NCBI RefSeq assembly: GCF_000238315.3
Contig: NZ_CP011924.1
Span: 784,501-848,500, forward strand
Length of the DNA: 64,000 nt
From: Pseudoalteromonas piscicida
GTDB taxonomy: Bacteria > Pseudomonadota > Gammaproteobacteria > Enterobacterales > Alteromonadaceae
Direction: 5' to 3'
The notes under the pieces: generated by a model
The model's input: the letters and a program-made list of their open reading frames with translations, nothing else
Told to the model about the DNA's origin: nothing
The model's database searches: none
Made by a program: the position numbers and the translations under genes
Shown here: positions 45,159 to 54,647 of the stretch, one piece after another
Layout of the letters: each line of letters starts with the position of its first letter
Numbering within the stretch: position 1 is the first letter of the stretch

Positions 45159-46079
45159 TTATTTATGCTTTACAGCCCACAGATGCAGTAGTTCGTGTGC
45201 AATGGTGGCGGCGGCGATTGCGGTGAGCTCGCTTTGGTCGTAGGAAGGGGAAACTTCTACTACGTCCATGCCTATCATGTTTATCCCTTGCAGTGCGCGT
45301 AAAATTTTCAGCACTTTGTCGCTGGTTAGACCGCCGCACACTGGGGTGCCGGTGCCTGGTGCGAATGCTGGGTCTAGACAGTCGATATCAAAGGTTAAGT
45401 ACACCGGCAAATCGCCGACGCGTGCTTTGATTTGTGCTGCTATTTCTTCAGCGCTTAAGTCGTTTGCTGCCATAGCGTCAATCACGCCAAACTCGTGACC
45501 TTGCTCTGTGTACTCGGTTCTAATGCCAATTTGCATTGAATGCTCTGGGCTTATTAAGCCTTCAATGGGAGCATGATAGAACATAGTCCCGTGGTCATAG
45601 CGTGAACCTTGGCTGTATGTATCTGTGTGCGCATCAAAATGTACGAGCGCCATTTTGCCGTGAATTTGCTGGTGAGCACGCAGCAGTGGCAGGGTCACAA
45701 AGTGATCACCGCCTAGGCTTAATAGCGTTTTGCCTTGCTGCAAAATTTGCAGAGCAGCTAGCTCGAGCTGCGCAGTAAAATACTCAGGATCGCCAACTGG
45801 GTAAGTGAAATCGCCAGCGTCCTCTAGTTTAATTTTGTCCCACAATGCAAATGACCAAGGATATTTTTTGCTTTCCCAAGCTAAATGCACGGATGCGCGA
45901 CGGATTGCATCTGGACCCAAGCGTGCGCCTGGGCGTCCAGAGGTTGCCAAGTCAAATGGCAAGCCAAGTACCACAACGTCTGCATCAATATCTGTGATAT
46001 TGCGTACCATTGGCTGACGTAAAAACGTCATGCCGTTGGAGTACAGAGAATGATCGGTGTGATCGAATAAGTGGCTCAT
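45159..46079 (-). CDS. speB: Agmatinase
   Basis: SpeB hydrolyses agmatine to putrescine and urea. The 306-residue ureohydrolase shows all Mn2+ ligands: GGDHFVTLP, HFDAHTDTY and FDIDCLDPAFAPGTGTP, plus the family end (VVEVSPSYDQSELTAIAAATI). It starts 3 bp after speA and is clearly in one operon with it. Confidence 0.94.
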   Translation of the reverse strand: MSHLFDHTDHSLYSNGMTFLRQPMVRNITDIDADVVVLGLPFDLATSGRPGARLGPDAIRRASVHLAWESKKYPWSFALWDKIKLEDAGDFTYPVGDPEYFTAQLELAALQILQQGKTLLSLGGDHFVTLPLLRAHQQIHGKMALVHFDAHTDTYSQGSRYDHGTMFYHAPIEGLISPEHSMQIGIRTEYTEQGHEFGVIDAMAANDLSAEEIAAQIKARVGDLPVYLTFDIDCLDPAFAPGTGTPVCGGLTSDKVLKILRALQGINMIGMDVVEVSPSYDQSELTAIAAATIAHELLHLWAVKHK

Positions 46080-46082
46080 GGG

Positions 46083-47996
46083 TTAAAAATCTTCCAAATA
46101 AGTATAGCCGTCAAGGCCGGTTTCAAGCTCTGCTAGGCAGGTAGCTCGTTCTTCAAGCGGTAGTTTGCTTTCAACTAGGTTGGCAAAATTACGCTTAAAC
46201 TGTTCAACATCAAGGTGTACATAACGCATCATATCGGCAACGGTGTCACCCGCATCCACATTACCAAGCGATAATTCGCCTTGGTCATCTAATGTGGCTA
46301 CAACGGTGTGGGTGTCGCCAAATAGGTTGTGCATGTCACCTAAAATCTCTTGGTATGCTCCCACCAAGAAAAATCCCAATAAATAGGGTTTATCTTTGCA
46401 AAACTCTGGTACTGGTAGCGTGGCTTCAATACCTTGACCATCCACATAATGCTCCACTGTACCGTCAGAATCACAGGTAATATCCAGCAATACCGCGCGG
46501 CGCTTTGGTGCTTCTGTTAACCCGCTGAGTGGCAGTACAGGGAATACCTGTTCAATACCCCAAGCGTCTGGCAAAGATTGAAATAGCGAGAAATTCACAA
46601 AGAATTTATCCGCAAGCTTAGCACTGAGTTCGTCAATAATTGGGCGATGGAAACGATTTTTGTTGTCCATACGCCTGTTTAGCTCATAACATACACGCAG
46701 GTTTACTTGCTCCGCCCATGCTCTTTGCTCAAGGCTTAATAGGCCCATTGCAAATTGGCTGTGTACTTCTGCCAAATCGCCCTGCGTATCATGAAAAATT
46801 TCAATCAACGCGCGGTCATCACTCTGCTCGTTGAGCGCCTGCCAAGACGTCCACATATTGTGCAGTAGTCTTGGGGCGTCACTTACCGGTGCAGTTATCT
46901 CTTCTACTTGATAGCTCTCTGTGCCAATCACATCGGTGATTAATACCGCGTGATGCGCCGTTAACGCACGACCCGACTCAGAGATGATCTTTGGCATTGG
47001 CTGATTGTATTGCTTACAGGTATCGCCTACTGTGTAAACGATGTTGTTTGCATATTCAGCTAAGCTGTAGTTCATCGAGTTGGACGATTGACTACGCGTA
47101 CCGTCGTAATCCACTGCAAGTCCGCCACCTACGTCTAAATTCAACAGGTTTGCACCTAAACGGCGTAACTCGCAGTAGAATCTAGCGGCTTCACCCACAC
47201 CAACGCGCACGTCACGAATGTTGGCCATTTGCGAGCCTAAGTGAAAGTGCACCAGTTGCAGCGCGTCTAGCATGTCAGCTTGCTTTAATTGGTTAACAAC
47301 CGTAAGAACTTGCGATGCAGACAGACCAAATTTGGACTTTTCGCCGCCGCTTGCTTGCCATTTACCTTTACCTTGCGATGCCAAACGTACGCGTAACCCT
47401 AAACGTGGTTTAACGTTTAGTGCTTTGGCTTCTGCCATCACGATGTCGAGCTCAGAACGCTTTTCTAAAACGATATAAACTTGATGACCTAATTTTTCAC
47501 CGATAAGCGCAAGACGGACGTATTCTCTGTCTTTGTAGCCGTTACACACGATCACTGCGCTGGTTTTTTCACTAAGCGCCAATACAGTAAGTAATTCAGC
47601 TTTACTGCCAGCCTCTAAGCCAAGCTGTTTTTTATCGCTGGCTGCTTGGCTTGCAATAAGCCCCTCAATGACTTCTTTTTGTTGGTTTACTTTAATTGGG
47701 TAAACCAATAAATAGTCTTCTGGGTAGCTGTAATCAGTAATCGCCTGATTAAACGCACCAACAATATTATGTACACGCTGTTCTAGAATTTGTGGAAAAC
47801 GCACTAGCGCAGGTAGGGTATAACCCTCAGATTTAATTTGTTGTGCAATGTTTGTCAGAGTTACGGCGTGCTGTGGCTGATGTTGGTTCGGCATCGCTGT
47901 AACCTCTCCCTGATCATTAATACCAAAGAAGCCTTGGCTCCAGTGGCGCACGTTGTAGCATTCACGTGCTTGCTCAGAAGAGGTAAATTTGGTCAT
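46083..47996 (-). CDS. speA: Biosynthetic arginine decarboxylase
   Basis: SpeA converts arginine to agmatine with PLP. The 637-residue length matches the biosynthetic (alanine-racemase-fold) enzyme. Visible are the PLP lysine in [12 protein letters not shown] (near residue 100), [19 protein letters not shown], the glycine-rich [24 protein letters not shown] and the C-terminal TCDSDGTV block with the active-site Cys. No signal peptide is apparent. The next gene is speB, completing arginine to putrescine. The 5' region is long (47997-48240) and AT-rich, with a CGCCAT-ca-ATGGCG hairpin, but no known riboswitch recognised. Confidence 0.95.
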   Translation of the reverse strand: MTKFTSSEQARECYNVRHWSQGFFGINDQGEVTAMPNQHQPQHAVTLTNIAQQIKSEGYTLPALVRFPQILEQRVHNIVGAFNQAITDYSYPEDYLLVYPIKVNQQKEVIEGLIASQAASDKKQLGLEAGSKAELLTVLALSEKTSAVIVCNGYKDREYVRLALIGEKLGHQVYIVLEKRSELDIVMAEAKALNVKPRLGLRVRLASQGKGKWQASGGEKSKFGLSASQVLTVVNQLKQADMLDALQLVHFHLGSQMANIRDVRVGVGEAARFYCELRRLGANLLNLDVGGGLAVDYDGTRSQSSNSMNYSLAEYANNIVYTVGDTCKQYNQPMPKIISESGRALTAHHAVLITDVIGTESYQVEEITAPVSDAPRLLHNMWTSWQALNEQSDDRALIEIFHDTQGDLAEVHSQFAMGLLSLEQRAWAEQVNLRVCYELNRRMDNKNRFHRPIIDELSAKLADKFFVNFSLFQSLPDAWGIEQVFPVLPLSGLTEAPKRRAVLLDITCDSDGTVEHYVDGQGIEATLPVPEFCKDKPYLLGFFLVGAYQEILGDMHNLFGDTHTVVATLDDQGELSLGNVDAGDTVADMMRYVHLDVEQFKRNFANLVESKLPLEERATCLAELETGLDGYTYLEDF

Positions 47997-48481
47997 TCAA
48001 GTTCCTTAACGTAAGTTAGAGTTCAGCCTGCAGTGCGCCATCAATGGCGGCTACTCACTGAGTGATAGGTCTCATTAATTTTCGCGCATTAGACACAAAT
48101 AGAAAGTCTCAGTCTAATGAGTTATTTTGCTCGTCAAGAGTGACAAATCTTTCCCTTAGTTTAGTTGCGCTATAACGTGAATTGAGTGAGTGTAAACAAG
48201 GAGTAGTAAATTCTACTCTCGTGGTTTTTTAAGCTAACATTCCATCAAAGCGCAAGATTTGCATCGATGACAATCAATATTATTTATGTCGCTTTGCTCT
48301 GTGTGCCTTTGCTTATTTTAGACCTTAAGCTTAGTTGTCGAGAAGGTGGTATCTTGTTTATGTAGCTTATTTCATTTATACGTTGAGTTAATAAAGTTTC
48401 AGAAGTTTCTGAAACTTTGTTGCGTTTATCGAGTAGACTAATTAGTATGTTATTGGGAAAACTTAAAAATGAGAAAGGACA
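47997..48481. other. Divergent non-coding region between speA and an exported hydrolase
   Basis: 485 bp without a credible gene. It holds a short hairpin (CGCCATCAATGGCG) near the speA start and a 26-bp dyad at 48393-48418. The rest is AT-rich promoter-like sequence. Confidence 0.5.
48393..48418. promoter_or_regulatory. Perfect dyad upstream of an exported hydrolase gene
   Basis: AAAGTTTCAG-aagttt-CTGAAACTTT: two perfect 10-bp arms 64 bp before the ATG. The form suits a TetR- or MarR-type operator; no regulator gene is adjacent. Confidence 0.45.
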
Positions 48482-49324
48482 ATGAAAACAATAATATCAG
48501 CAGTACTCGGACTCGTCGCTTATAGTTCAGTGGCCAGCGCCAACCAATCAGTTCATGAACACGATTATCAATATGTGGAAATAAACGGCAATAAACTTGC
48601 TTATGCTTGTAAAGGAGAGGGCGAAACAACGGCACTTTTACTTGCTGGAATGGGCCTTGATGCTCATGAAACCTACAAAAACACCATTCATAACATAAAT
48701 CCAAAAGGCTATCGTTTATGTTTTTATGATAGAGCGGGCACCGGAAAAAGCACTTTTGCAAAGCCACGAGTGCGTACTATGTTGGAGCTTACACAAGAGC
48801 TTGAGGCATTCACTCAAGCCACTAAAATGGATAATTTGGTACTTGTACCTCACTCTTTTGGTGGTTTTGTTGCAAGAGCCTATGCCAACCGAAACCCTGA
48901 AAAAGTAAAAGGTATGGTGCTTATCGATATCGCTCATGAGTCTTGGTATCACGATATGAAAAGTAAGATGTCCAAAGAAGCATGGAAGATAATGGAATGG
49001 ATCATTAACTGGGAGCGAGATACTCATTCACTAGAAGATTTTGAAGAGGCTTCTTCTCATACAGCAATGTACAAAACCAGTCGAGAAATGCCAGTTACTA
49101 TACTGTCACGTGGGATCCCTCATGTTTCTATTCGCTCAGCAGGTATGAGTTATGCCGATGTCGATATTTACACCCTAACTTGGAATGACGCACAAATAAA
49201 GCTGCAAGAAATTGGCGATAATGTTACGCCCATTACCATGAAATATGCATCTCACCTGTTTGATGAAACAGATCCATTTATTGCCATCAAATATATTGAA
49301 GAAATGGTGAAAAAGGTACAATAA
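48482..49324 (+). CDS. Exported alpha/beta hydrolase
   Basis: A 280-residue alpha/beta hydrolase with a signal peptide (MKTIISAVLGLVAYSSVASA). The core shows ALLLAGMGLDAHETY (oxyanion region), YDRAGTGKS, the nucleophile elbow VPHSFGGFVA (Ser) and a late SHLFDETDPF segment holding the likely catalytic His. Substrate unknown; probably a periplasmic esterase or lactonase-like enzyme. AGAAAGGA precedes the ATG. A GGTTAGC/GCTAACC hairpin follows at 49339-49366. Confidence 0.82.
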   Translation: MKTIISAVLGLVAYSSVASANQSVHEHDYQYVEINGNKLAYACKGEGETTALLLAGMGLDAHETYKNTIHNINPKGYRLCFYDRAGTGKSTFAKPRVRTMLELTQELEAFTQATKMDNLVLVPHSFGGFVARAYANRNPEKVKGMVLIDIAHESWYHDMKSKMSKEAWKIMEWIINWERDTHSLEDFEEASSHTAMYKTSREMPVTILSRGIPHVSIRSAGMSYADVDIYTLTWNDAQIKLQEIGDNVTPITMKYASHLFDETDPFIAIKYIEEMVKKVQ

Positions 49325-49386
49325 TATTTTTTACGCAAAGGGTTAGCGGTTATACTGCTGCTAACCCAACTAACAATAATAAAGCA

Positions 49387-49776
49387 ATGTTCTCTCATCA
49401 CATAATCAGTTCAAAAATCACGACTTTCTTAGTAGCTGCAGCCGGCTTTGCAGGGGTGGTATTGTCAGTACTGGGTGTATTTAACCATCCGGAATTGACG
49501 TTAATCCTCGACTTTACAGCAAGCTTTTTATGCTTGGTGGTCGCGTTTAAGTTATATCAAAAGCAACTCAGGGCCTTAAGTTGGGCTGCGGTGCTCGGCG
49601 CGCTCATGTCCATTGGCGTAGTCGTTGATGATACGCTAATCCAATTTTCATCAGGGCTGCTATTAACAGTTCAGTTGAACCTAGAAACCATAGCCGTAAA
49701 CATCAACTTACTTGGCTTGATTATCATCGCGACTGCGCTTAGGGCAAAAATAAAGTTAACAAATGCAAAGGAATAA
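49387..49776 (+). CDS. Small polytopic membrane protein (129 aa)
   Basis: Four hydrophobic segments at about residues 12-32, 38-57, 64-82 and 88-118 (for example TFLVAAAGFAGVVLSVLGVF and LLGLIIIATALRA), with few charged residues between. No family recognised. It ends 3 bp before the DUF6058 gene, so the two are probably co-transcribed. The ribosome-binding site is weak. Confidence 0.7.
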   Translation: MFSHHIISSKITTFLVAAAGFAGVVLSVLGVFNHPELTLILDFTASFLCLVVAFKLYQKQLRALSWAAVLGALMSIGVVVDDTLIQFSSGLLLTVQLNLETIAVNINLLGLIIIATALRAKIKLTNAKE

Positions 49777-49779
49777 TTA

Positions 49780-50424
49780 ATGGAACTACTCAATTATCTG
49801 CAGACGCATTTTATTACTAAAGAGACTTTGCTGCGCGAGTCGCAGTTATCCCACCTTGAATTGGCTACGTTAATTGAAAAACGTTTGATACCAAAAGCCG
49901 CCTATAAGTTAGCATTAAAGCTCGAATGTGACTCATTCTTTGGCGAGCACAGTGATGAAAGCTGCCTAGAATTTTATCCGCAAGGCGCTTTAGTGTGGCT
50001 TGGTGCTGTTTCGCAAGTTACGGATGAAGCACAAGCCTTTGCACTCTTTAGTAAACGTCATAAAAACCAACTGCATAGATTAAAAGCGCAAGGCTTTAAT
50101 CCGCGAGATGCAAAACTGGATCAAAACATAGACGCCCACTTAGAAAGTGAATGGCAACACTTCCTTGGCGGTATTTACGGACTTTGTACTAAAACGGGTT
50201 TACCTGAAGATATTGCAAATAAAGAAGCCGCTATCGTTATCATCAATGAGTATTTGGCACGAGATGAACGCTTGAGCCTAGATGAACTAACCAACCTTCA
50301 CCAAGTGGTCGATTTATTGGATGAGGCCAGTGCCTTATTTGCGCCTCATGAGCGTGAACGTAGCTCGCGCAAGCGCTTAATAGACGACGTAAGAGCTAAA
50401 TTCCCAAAGCCTTTGACATCATAA
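49780..50424 (+). CDS. DUF6058-family protein
   Basis: A 214-residue soluble protein. The start is LNYLQTHFITKETLLRESQL, with an HTH-like helix pair, and the centre reads ALVWLGAVSQVTDEAQAFALF. SEWQHFLGGIYGLCTKTGLPEDIANKEAA and the C-terminal EASALFAPHERERSSRKRLID complete the pattern I associate with DUF6058 of Alteromonadales. Function unknown. AAGGAA precedes the ATG. Confidence 0.7.
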   Translation: MELLNYLQTHFITKETLLRESQLSHLELATLIEKRLIPKAAYKLALKLECDSFFGEHSDESCLEFYPQGALVWLGAVSQVTDEAQAFALFSKRHKNQLHRLKAQGFNPRDAKLDQNIDAHLESEWQHFLGGIYGLCTKTGLPEDIANKEAAIVIINEYLARDERLSLDELTNLHQVVDLLDEASALFAPHERERSSRKRLIDDVRAKFPKPLTS

Positions 50425-50543
50425 TTAACTGTTTTTCGCTTTTTAAATCATGTGAATTGACTTCACTTCACATCCATTTCACACCTGTCCGCATAAAGTG
50501 TCTGTAACAAAACAACACAAGGGTCTACAGGCCCGAGGACAGG

Positions 50544-51677
50544 ATGATGAACAAATCACTATTAACCTTATCTCTCGTTGCTGCGGTGTCAGCAACTTCA
50601 ATCAATGCGGTTGCGCAAGATAAAAATACACCTCATGTGCTCATGGTGCTCAGTAGTTATGGCGAAATGGGGGCTGATGGCTCTTTAAGCAAACCTGGAT
50701 TTGAATTTGACGAGCTCAGTAAAGCGTATGCCGTGTTCAAACAAAATGGCATAAAAGTCACGTTAGCCTCGCCAAAGGGCGGTGAACCACTGGCCGATAA
50801 GTTCGATAAGAACAAACCCTACAATCAAGCATACAGTAACGATACGACTGCGATGGCGCAGCTTAAAAACACTAAAAGACTGAGTGAGTTAGAGCCCTCG
50901 CAATACGATTCTGTATTTGTGGTTGGGGGCAAAGGCCCAATGTTCGACTTGCATGACTCCAAGCCGTTACAGGCAATTATTCGTGATATCTACGTTAACA
51001 ACGGCGTGATTGGTGCGGTTTGTCATGGTCCTGCGGCATTGGTGGATGTAAAGCTTGAAAATGGAGAGTATTTAATTGCTGGCAAGCGAGTAAATGGCTT
51101 TACTAACGAAGAAGAAGCAGCGTTTGGTAAAAAGTGGACCAAACAGTTTCCATTCCTACTTGAAGATAAACTCATTGAGCGTGGAGCATCGTTTGTGCAA
51201 GACGGGTTGATGTTGAATCAGGTAAGTATTGACGGCCATTTGATCACAGGACAAAACCCTTTTTCTACGGTAGATACTGCTAAAGCGATGGTTGCGGCAC
51301 TAGGTCTGACGGTAAGCGAGTTACCGCGATTCAAAGACGATGAAAGTATTTTGTTGGTAGAAGGGTTCTTTTTAGATAGCAGCAAAGCGAAGGCGCGTTA
51401 CTTAGCGGATAAGTCATCGTTTGATCCTATGTTGCTCGGGATCTCTGGTTTATATCAAGCGCAGCATGCGCAAACTGCTTATCAACTTGCCGTGGCCGTT
51501 GAGTTGATGGAATTAACCCTTGCAGATATCGATCACCCCATGCTGTACGAAGCACTAATAAATGCACAGCTCAAACTAAATGATATGTCTGGTGCAAAAT
51601 CCACATTAGAAGCAGCGCTTAAAAAGCATGGTACGGCAGAGAATCTGATTGCACTAAAAGAGAAAGTTTATGGTTAA
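50544..51677 (+). CDS. Exported DJ-1/PfpI-like (class I glutamine amidotransferase-like) protein with C-terminal helical domain
   Basis: A 377-residue protein with a signal peptide (MMNKSLLTLSLVAAVSATSINAVAQ), so it acts in the periplasm. The DJ-1/PfpI domain spans about residues 30-265: GFEFDELS (conserved Glu), VTLASPKGGEP, YDSVFVVGGKGPMFDL and the nucleophile elbow GAVCHGPAAL (C160, H161), closest to Hsp31-type members. Residues 275-377 add a TPR-like helical domain (YQAQHAQTAYQLAVAVELME) unusual for the family. It heads a tight operon with a hydrolase and a two-component system. The start could be either of two adjacent ATGs. Confidence 0.85.
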   Translation: MMNKSLLTLSLVAAVSATSINAVAQDKNTPHVLMVLSSYGEMGADGSLSKPGFEFDELSKAYAVFKQNGIKVTLASPKGGEPLADKFDKNKPYNQAYSNDTTAMAQLKNTKRLSELEPSQYDSVFVVGGKGPMFDLHDSKPLQAIIRDIYVNNGVIGAVCHGPAALVDVKLENGEYLIAGKRVNGFTNEEEAAFGKKWTKQFPFLLEDKLIERGASFVQDGLMLNQVSIDGHLITGQNPFSTVDTAKAMVAALGLTVSELPRFKDDESILLVEGFFLDSSKAKARYLADKSSFDPMLLGISGLYQAQHAQTAYQLAVAVELMELTLADIDHPMLYEALINAQLKLNDMSGAKSTLEAALKKHGTAENLIALKEKVYG

Positions 51678-52581
51678 GCAAAACTGGAGAAAAGCAATGT
51701 TAGTAGTGACTGGAATTATCGCAGGCGTTGCCGCTGTTTGGTATGCAGTGTTTGGATTAAAGCCATATAGCGTTACTACAGAGGAATTAACGCAAATATA
51801 TAGCTATGAGCAAAAGGCGGTGGAGGTAAATCTTTCGCCATTAAAAACCAATCACTTTGCGCTTGAGTACACGACGTTTGATGGCGATAAAGTCAATGGT
51901 CATATTCTCTACCCAAGTAATTACGACGCGACTAAACCAATGCCCGTTATGGTGGGTGTCCACGGTATGGGCCGAAGTGATGTACGCTGGATACAAGAGA
52001 GCTTTAAGGGGCGTGATACGTTTGAGCAAACGGATGAGCTTACCAAAATGGCACTAGCAAATGGGTATGCAGTGGTTGCTATTGATTCGAGGAATCATGG
52101 TAAGCGTAAAAATCTTGATCATAATATTATTGAAGTGATGCATGATTTAGATTGGTGGGGCAAGCGCGATCCATACGAAAAGTTAATTATTGATTCGGTA
52201 AAAGACCACCGAGTATTGCTTGATTGGGTAGCAACTCAGCCGCAATTTGATCAAAACCAAATCAGCGTTGCAGGATACAGCATGGGAGGTCAAATCAGTT
52301 TAATTTTAGCTGCACTGGATAAACGAGTAGATAATGTGTTATCAATTGTTCCGCCTTACCTGACTAACGCGGTGGCTCGAGTGGCGATTAAAAACTTTGC
52401 GACGGCTGTTGATTCTCCCAAGGTGTGGTTGGTCTCGGCGGATGACGATGAATACGCCAGCGAGCGTGAAAATGAAGCATTATTCGAGGCCATTGCGAGT
52501 GTTAAAAAACATCACGTGGTCATTGAAGGTGAGCATATCTTGCCTGAAGGCTACTATAAAAAACTACAAGGCTGGTATTAA
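51670..52581 (+). CDS. Membrane-anchored alpha/beta hydrolase
   Basis: A 303-residue protein with an N-terminal membrane helix (AMLVVTGIIAGVAAVWYAVFG) and a periplasmic alpha/beta-hydrolase domain. Motifs: PVMVGVHGMGRSD (oxyanion), AIDSRNHGKRK, nucleophile elbow VAGYSMGGQISL, VWLVSADDDEYAS (acid) and IEGEHIL (His), as in acyl-peptidase or acetyl-xylan esterase-like enzymes. It overlaps the DJ-1-like gene by 8 bp, and its stop overlaps the response-regulator start (TAATG), so all are translationally coupled. Confidence 0.84.
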   Translation: MVKQNWRKAMLVVTGIIAGVAAVWYAVFGLKPYSVTTEELTQIYSYEQKAVEVNLSPLKTNHFALEYTTFDGDKVNGHILYPSNYDATKPMPVMVGVHGMGRSDVRWIQESFKGRDTFEQTDELTKMALANGYAVVAIDSRNHGKRKNLDHNIIEVMHDLDWWGKRDPYEKLIIDSVKDHRVLLDWVATQPQFDQNQISVAGYSMGGQISLILAALDKRVDNVLSIVPPYLTNAVARVAIKNFATAVDSPKVWLVSADDDEYASERENEALFEAIASVKKHHVVIEGEHILPEGYYKKLQGWY

Positions 52582-53282
52582 TGAAAACAAGCTCACAACT
52601 CAATATTTTAGTGATTGAGGACAACCCCGCGATTGCAAGTAATATTGCTGATTACTTTGATATGCAGGGACATAGTTTGGACTTTGCCTATACGGGAGAG
52701 CAGGGTTGTGAGCTTGCTTTAACGCAATATTTTGACTGTATTATTTTGGATATTATGCTGCCAGATATTGAAGGACTTGAGGTCTGTCAGCGATTAAGAC
52801 TTCAAGCCGACAGGCATATTCCCATCATAATGTTAACTGCTCGAGATACTTTGGACGATAAATTAGCAGGATTTGCGCAGGGTGCGGATGATTACCTCAC
52901 CAAACCTTTCTCGCTAGAGGAGCTAGCTGCTCGAGTCAGCGCATTAACTTGCCGATTAAATCCCACATCTGCTGCAAGAACACTCAGTGTAGGGGACGCA
53001 GATAAACAGGTTACGCTCAACTATCAAAATCAAACGGTAACACGAGGTGAAACTGTACTCGTGCTACCGCCCATATTGTTCAATATTCTTAAAATTTTGA
53101 TGGAAAGTTACCCTCGAGCGGTATCAAAGAGTGAGCTCGTTGAGCGTATTTGGGGCGAGGAGGGCACTGACCCGGACTCTTTACGGTCACACATCTACCA
53201 ATTACGTAAAGCGGTAGATAAGCCATTTCCAACTGCCATTATTAAAACCATTCACAGCGTTGGCTTAGTGCTGGATTTATAG
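52581..53282 (+). CDS. OmpR-family response regulator
   Basis: A 233-residue regulator: receiver domain with IEDNPAI acidic pocket, phospho-acceptor D57 in CIILDIMLPD, conserved Thr in MLTARDT and Lys in YLTKPFS. The C-terminal winged helix (LPPILFNILKILMESYPRAVSKSELVERIWGE...SLRSHIYQLRKAVDKP) binds DNA. The cognate kinase follows 21 bp later. Its cotranscription with two periplasmic enzymes suggests they belong to its regulon. Confidence 0.92.
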   Translation: MKTSSQLNILVIEDNPAIASNIADYFDMQGHSLDFAYTGEQGCELALTQYFDCIILDIMLPDIEGLEVCQRLRLQADRHIPIIMLTARDTLDDKLAGFAQGADDYLTKPFSLEELAARVSALTCRLNPTSAARTLSVGDADKQVTLNYQNQTVTRGETVLVLPPILFNILKILMESYPRAVSKSELVERIWGEEGTDPDSLRSHIYQLRKAVDKPFPTAIIKTIHSVGLVLDL

Positions 53283-53303
53283 CTGAAATTGCAACTGAGA
53301 AAA

Positions 53304-54566
53304 ATGAAAACAAAACAACTAAGAAACCGCATCATCACTTATTTTGTCTCTATCGTCGTGTTGCTCAGTGTATTATTTTCACTGATCACTTTGCTTTTTA
53401 GCTACATCATAGAAGACAGTTTTTTTTATCAAATTTTAGAGGATGAAAGAAAGCAGATAGCGCTTCAAATCGTCAATAACGAGACACCAAAAGCACATTT
53501 TGACTTCGTCACATTTCATCCTACAACCGACACTTTACCCGCGGTGGTAAGAACGCTACTCGCTGAGGAACCAAACCGTAAAGAGTTTAGCGCTGAGGCG
53601 GGTAAACATTATCATATCGCCTTTCTAAACAAGGATGACCGTGGACAAGGTTTATTGCTTGCTGAAGTAAGCGGCCATCTTGTGGTGCGCGAACTTCGAG
53701 GCTTAATGCTTGGTTTTTCACTGACCTTATTGGTGATTGGATTAGTAATCGCGTTATTGTTAGCGCTCGGTACGGTAAAGCTGGCAAAAAAACTACTTAA
53801 ACCTTTGGATGAGCTTATGGCTATTGTAGAGGCGAGTCCCGTTGAAAACCTACCGACCAATTTTGCATCTCAGTTTTCGCAAAATGAAATTGGTAAATTT
53901 GCACAAACGCTAGAATCGGCCCTTGCTCGCATTCGAGCATTCGTTGAGCGTGAACGCCAATTTACCAGAGATATTTCCCATGAATTGAGAACACCTGTCA
54001 CCATTTCCCAAGGGGCGGTCAGTTTACTCAACCACACTGAGTTAAACAGTAAACAGCAAGAGCTGGTGGCAAGGATAGCGGAGTCTGATCAGCAGATGCA
54101 GCTAACACTAGAAGCGTTACTTGCCCTTGCCCGGGAAAAAGCAAATACACCGGAGCAGACTAATCTACAATCCGTGATTGAAGCCTGCATTATTAATAAT
54201 CAAGCGCTGTTTGAGCATAAAGTCCTAAGTATTGACTTACCCGGCAATGTATTTGTTCCTATGGCCGCGCAGGAGCTAAGATTGGTAGTGCAAAACCTGT
54301 TACAGAACGCTGTACATCATAGCCAAGGCGAGCAAATTCATATTCGTTACAGAGATAATACACTAACGATTGCGGATAATGGCCAAGGGTTACCAGAGAT
54401 CTTTACGGTAAACGAGCAAGCCTTTGAGTCTGGCATGCGGGGTCCTAATAGTTTAGGTACAGGCATTGGCTTATCGCTAGTAAAGCGTCTTTGTGAGAAG
54501 TTTTCTGTAGAGGTGATGATTGAAAGTGGCGAAACGGGTGTGTCGGTTCACTTAAAGTTTGCTTAG
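53304..54566 (+). CDS. Sensor histidine kinase paired with the OmpR-type regulator
   Basis: A 420-residue membrane kinase: TM1 at ~8-36, a periplasmic loop at ~37-130, TM2 at ~134-158, a HAMP linker (LKPLDELMAIVEA), HisKA with phospho-acceptor His in DISHELRTPVTIS (H226), and HATPase with N (VVQNLLQNAVHHS), G1 (IADNGQGLPEI) and G2 (GTGIGLSLVKRL) boxes. ATG 53304 follows a short GAGA ribosome-binding site. A terminator-like hairpin is found at 54600-54629. Confidence 0.92.
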   Translation: MKTKQLRNRIITYFVSIVVLLSVLFSLITLLFSYIIEDSFFYQILEDERKQIALQIVNNETPKAHFDFVTFHPTTDTLPAVVRTLLAEEPNRKEFSAEAGKHYHIAFLNKDDRGQGLLLAEVSGHLVVRELRGLMLGFSLTLLVIGLVIALLLALGTVKLAKKLLKPLDELMAIVEASPVENLPTNFASQFSQNEIGKFAQTLESALARIRAFVERERQFTRDISHELRTPVTISQGAVSLLNHTELNSKQQELVARIAESDQQMQLTLEALLALAREKANTPEQTNLQSVIEACIINNQALFEHKVLSIDLPGNVFVPMAAQELRLVVQNLLQNAVHHSQGEQIHIRYRDNTLTIADNGQGLPEIFTVNEQAFESGMRGPNSLGTGIGLSLVKRLCEKFSVEVMIESGETGVSVHLKFA

Positions 54567-54599
54567 GGTTGTTGTTGACCTGACCCAACACAGAATGAA

Positions 54600-54630
54600 A
54601 AGGCACGGCGACTTCCGTTATCGTGCCTTG
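54600..54630. terminator. Hairpin between the kinase gene and a convergent hypothetical gene
   Basis: AAGGCACG (54600-54607) and CGTGCCTT (54622-54629) form an 8-bp stem between convergent genes; T tracts are weak. Confidence 0.5.
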
Positions 54631-54647
54631 AGAGAATTTAATTGAAC

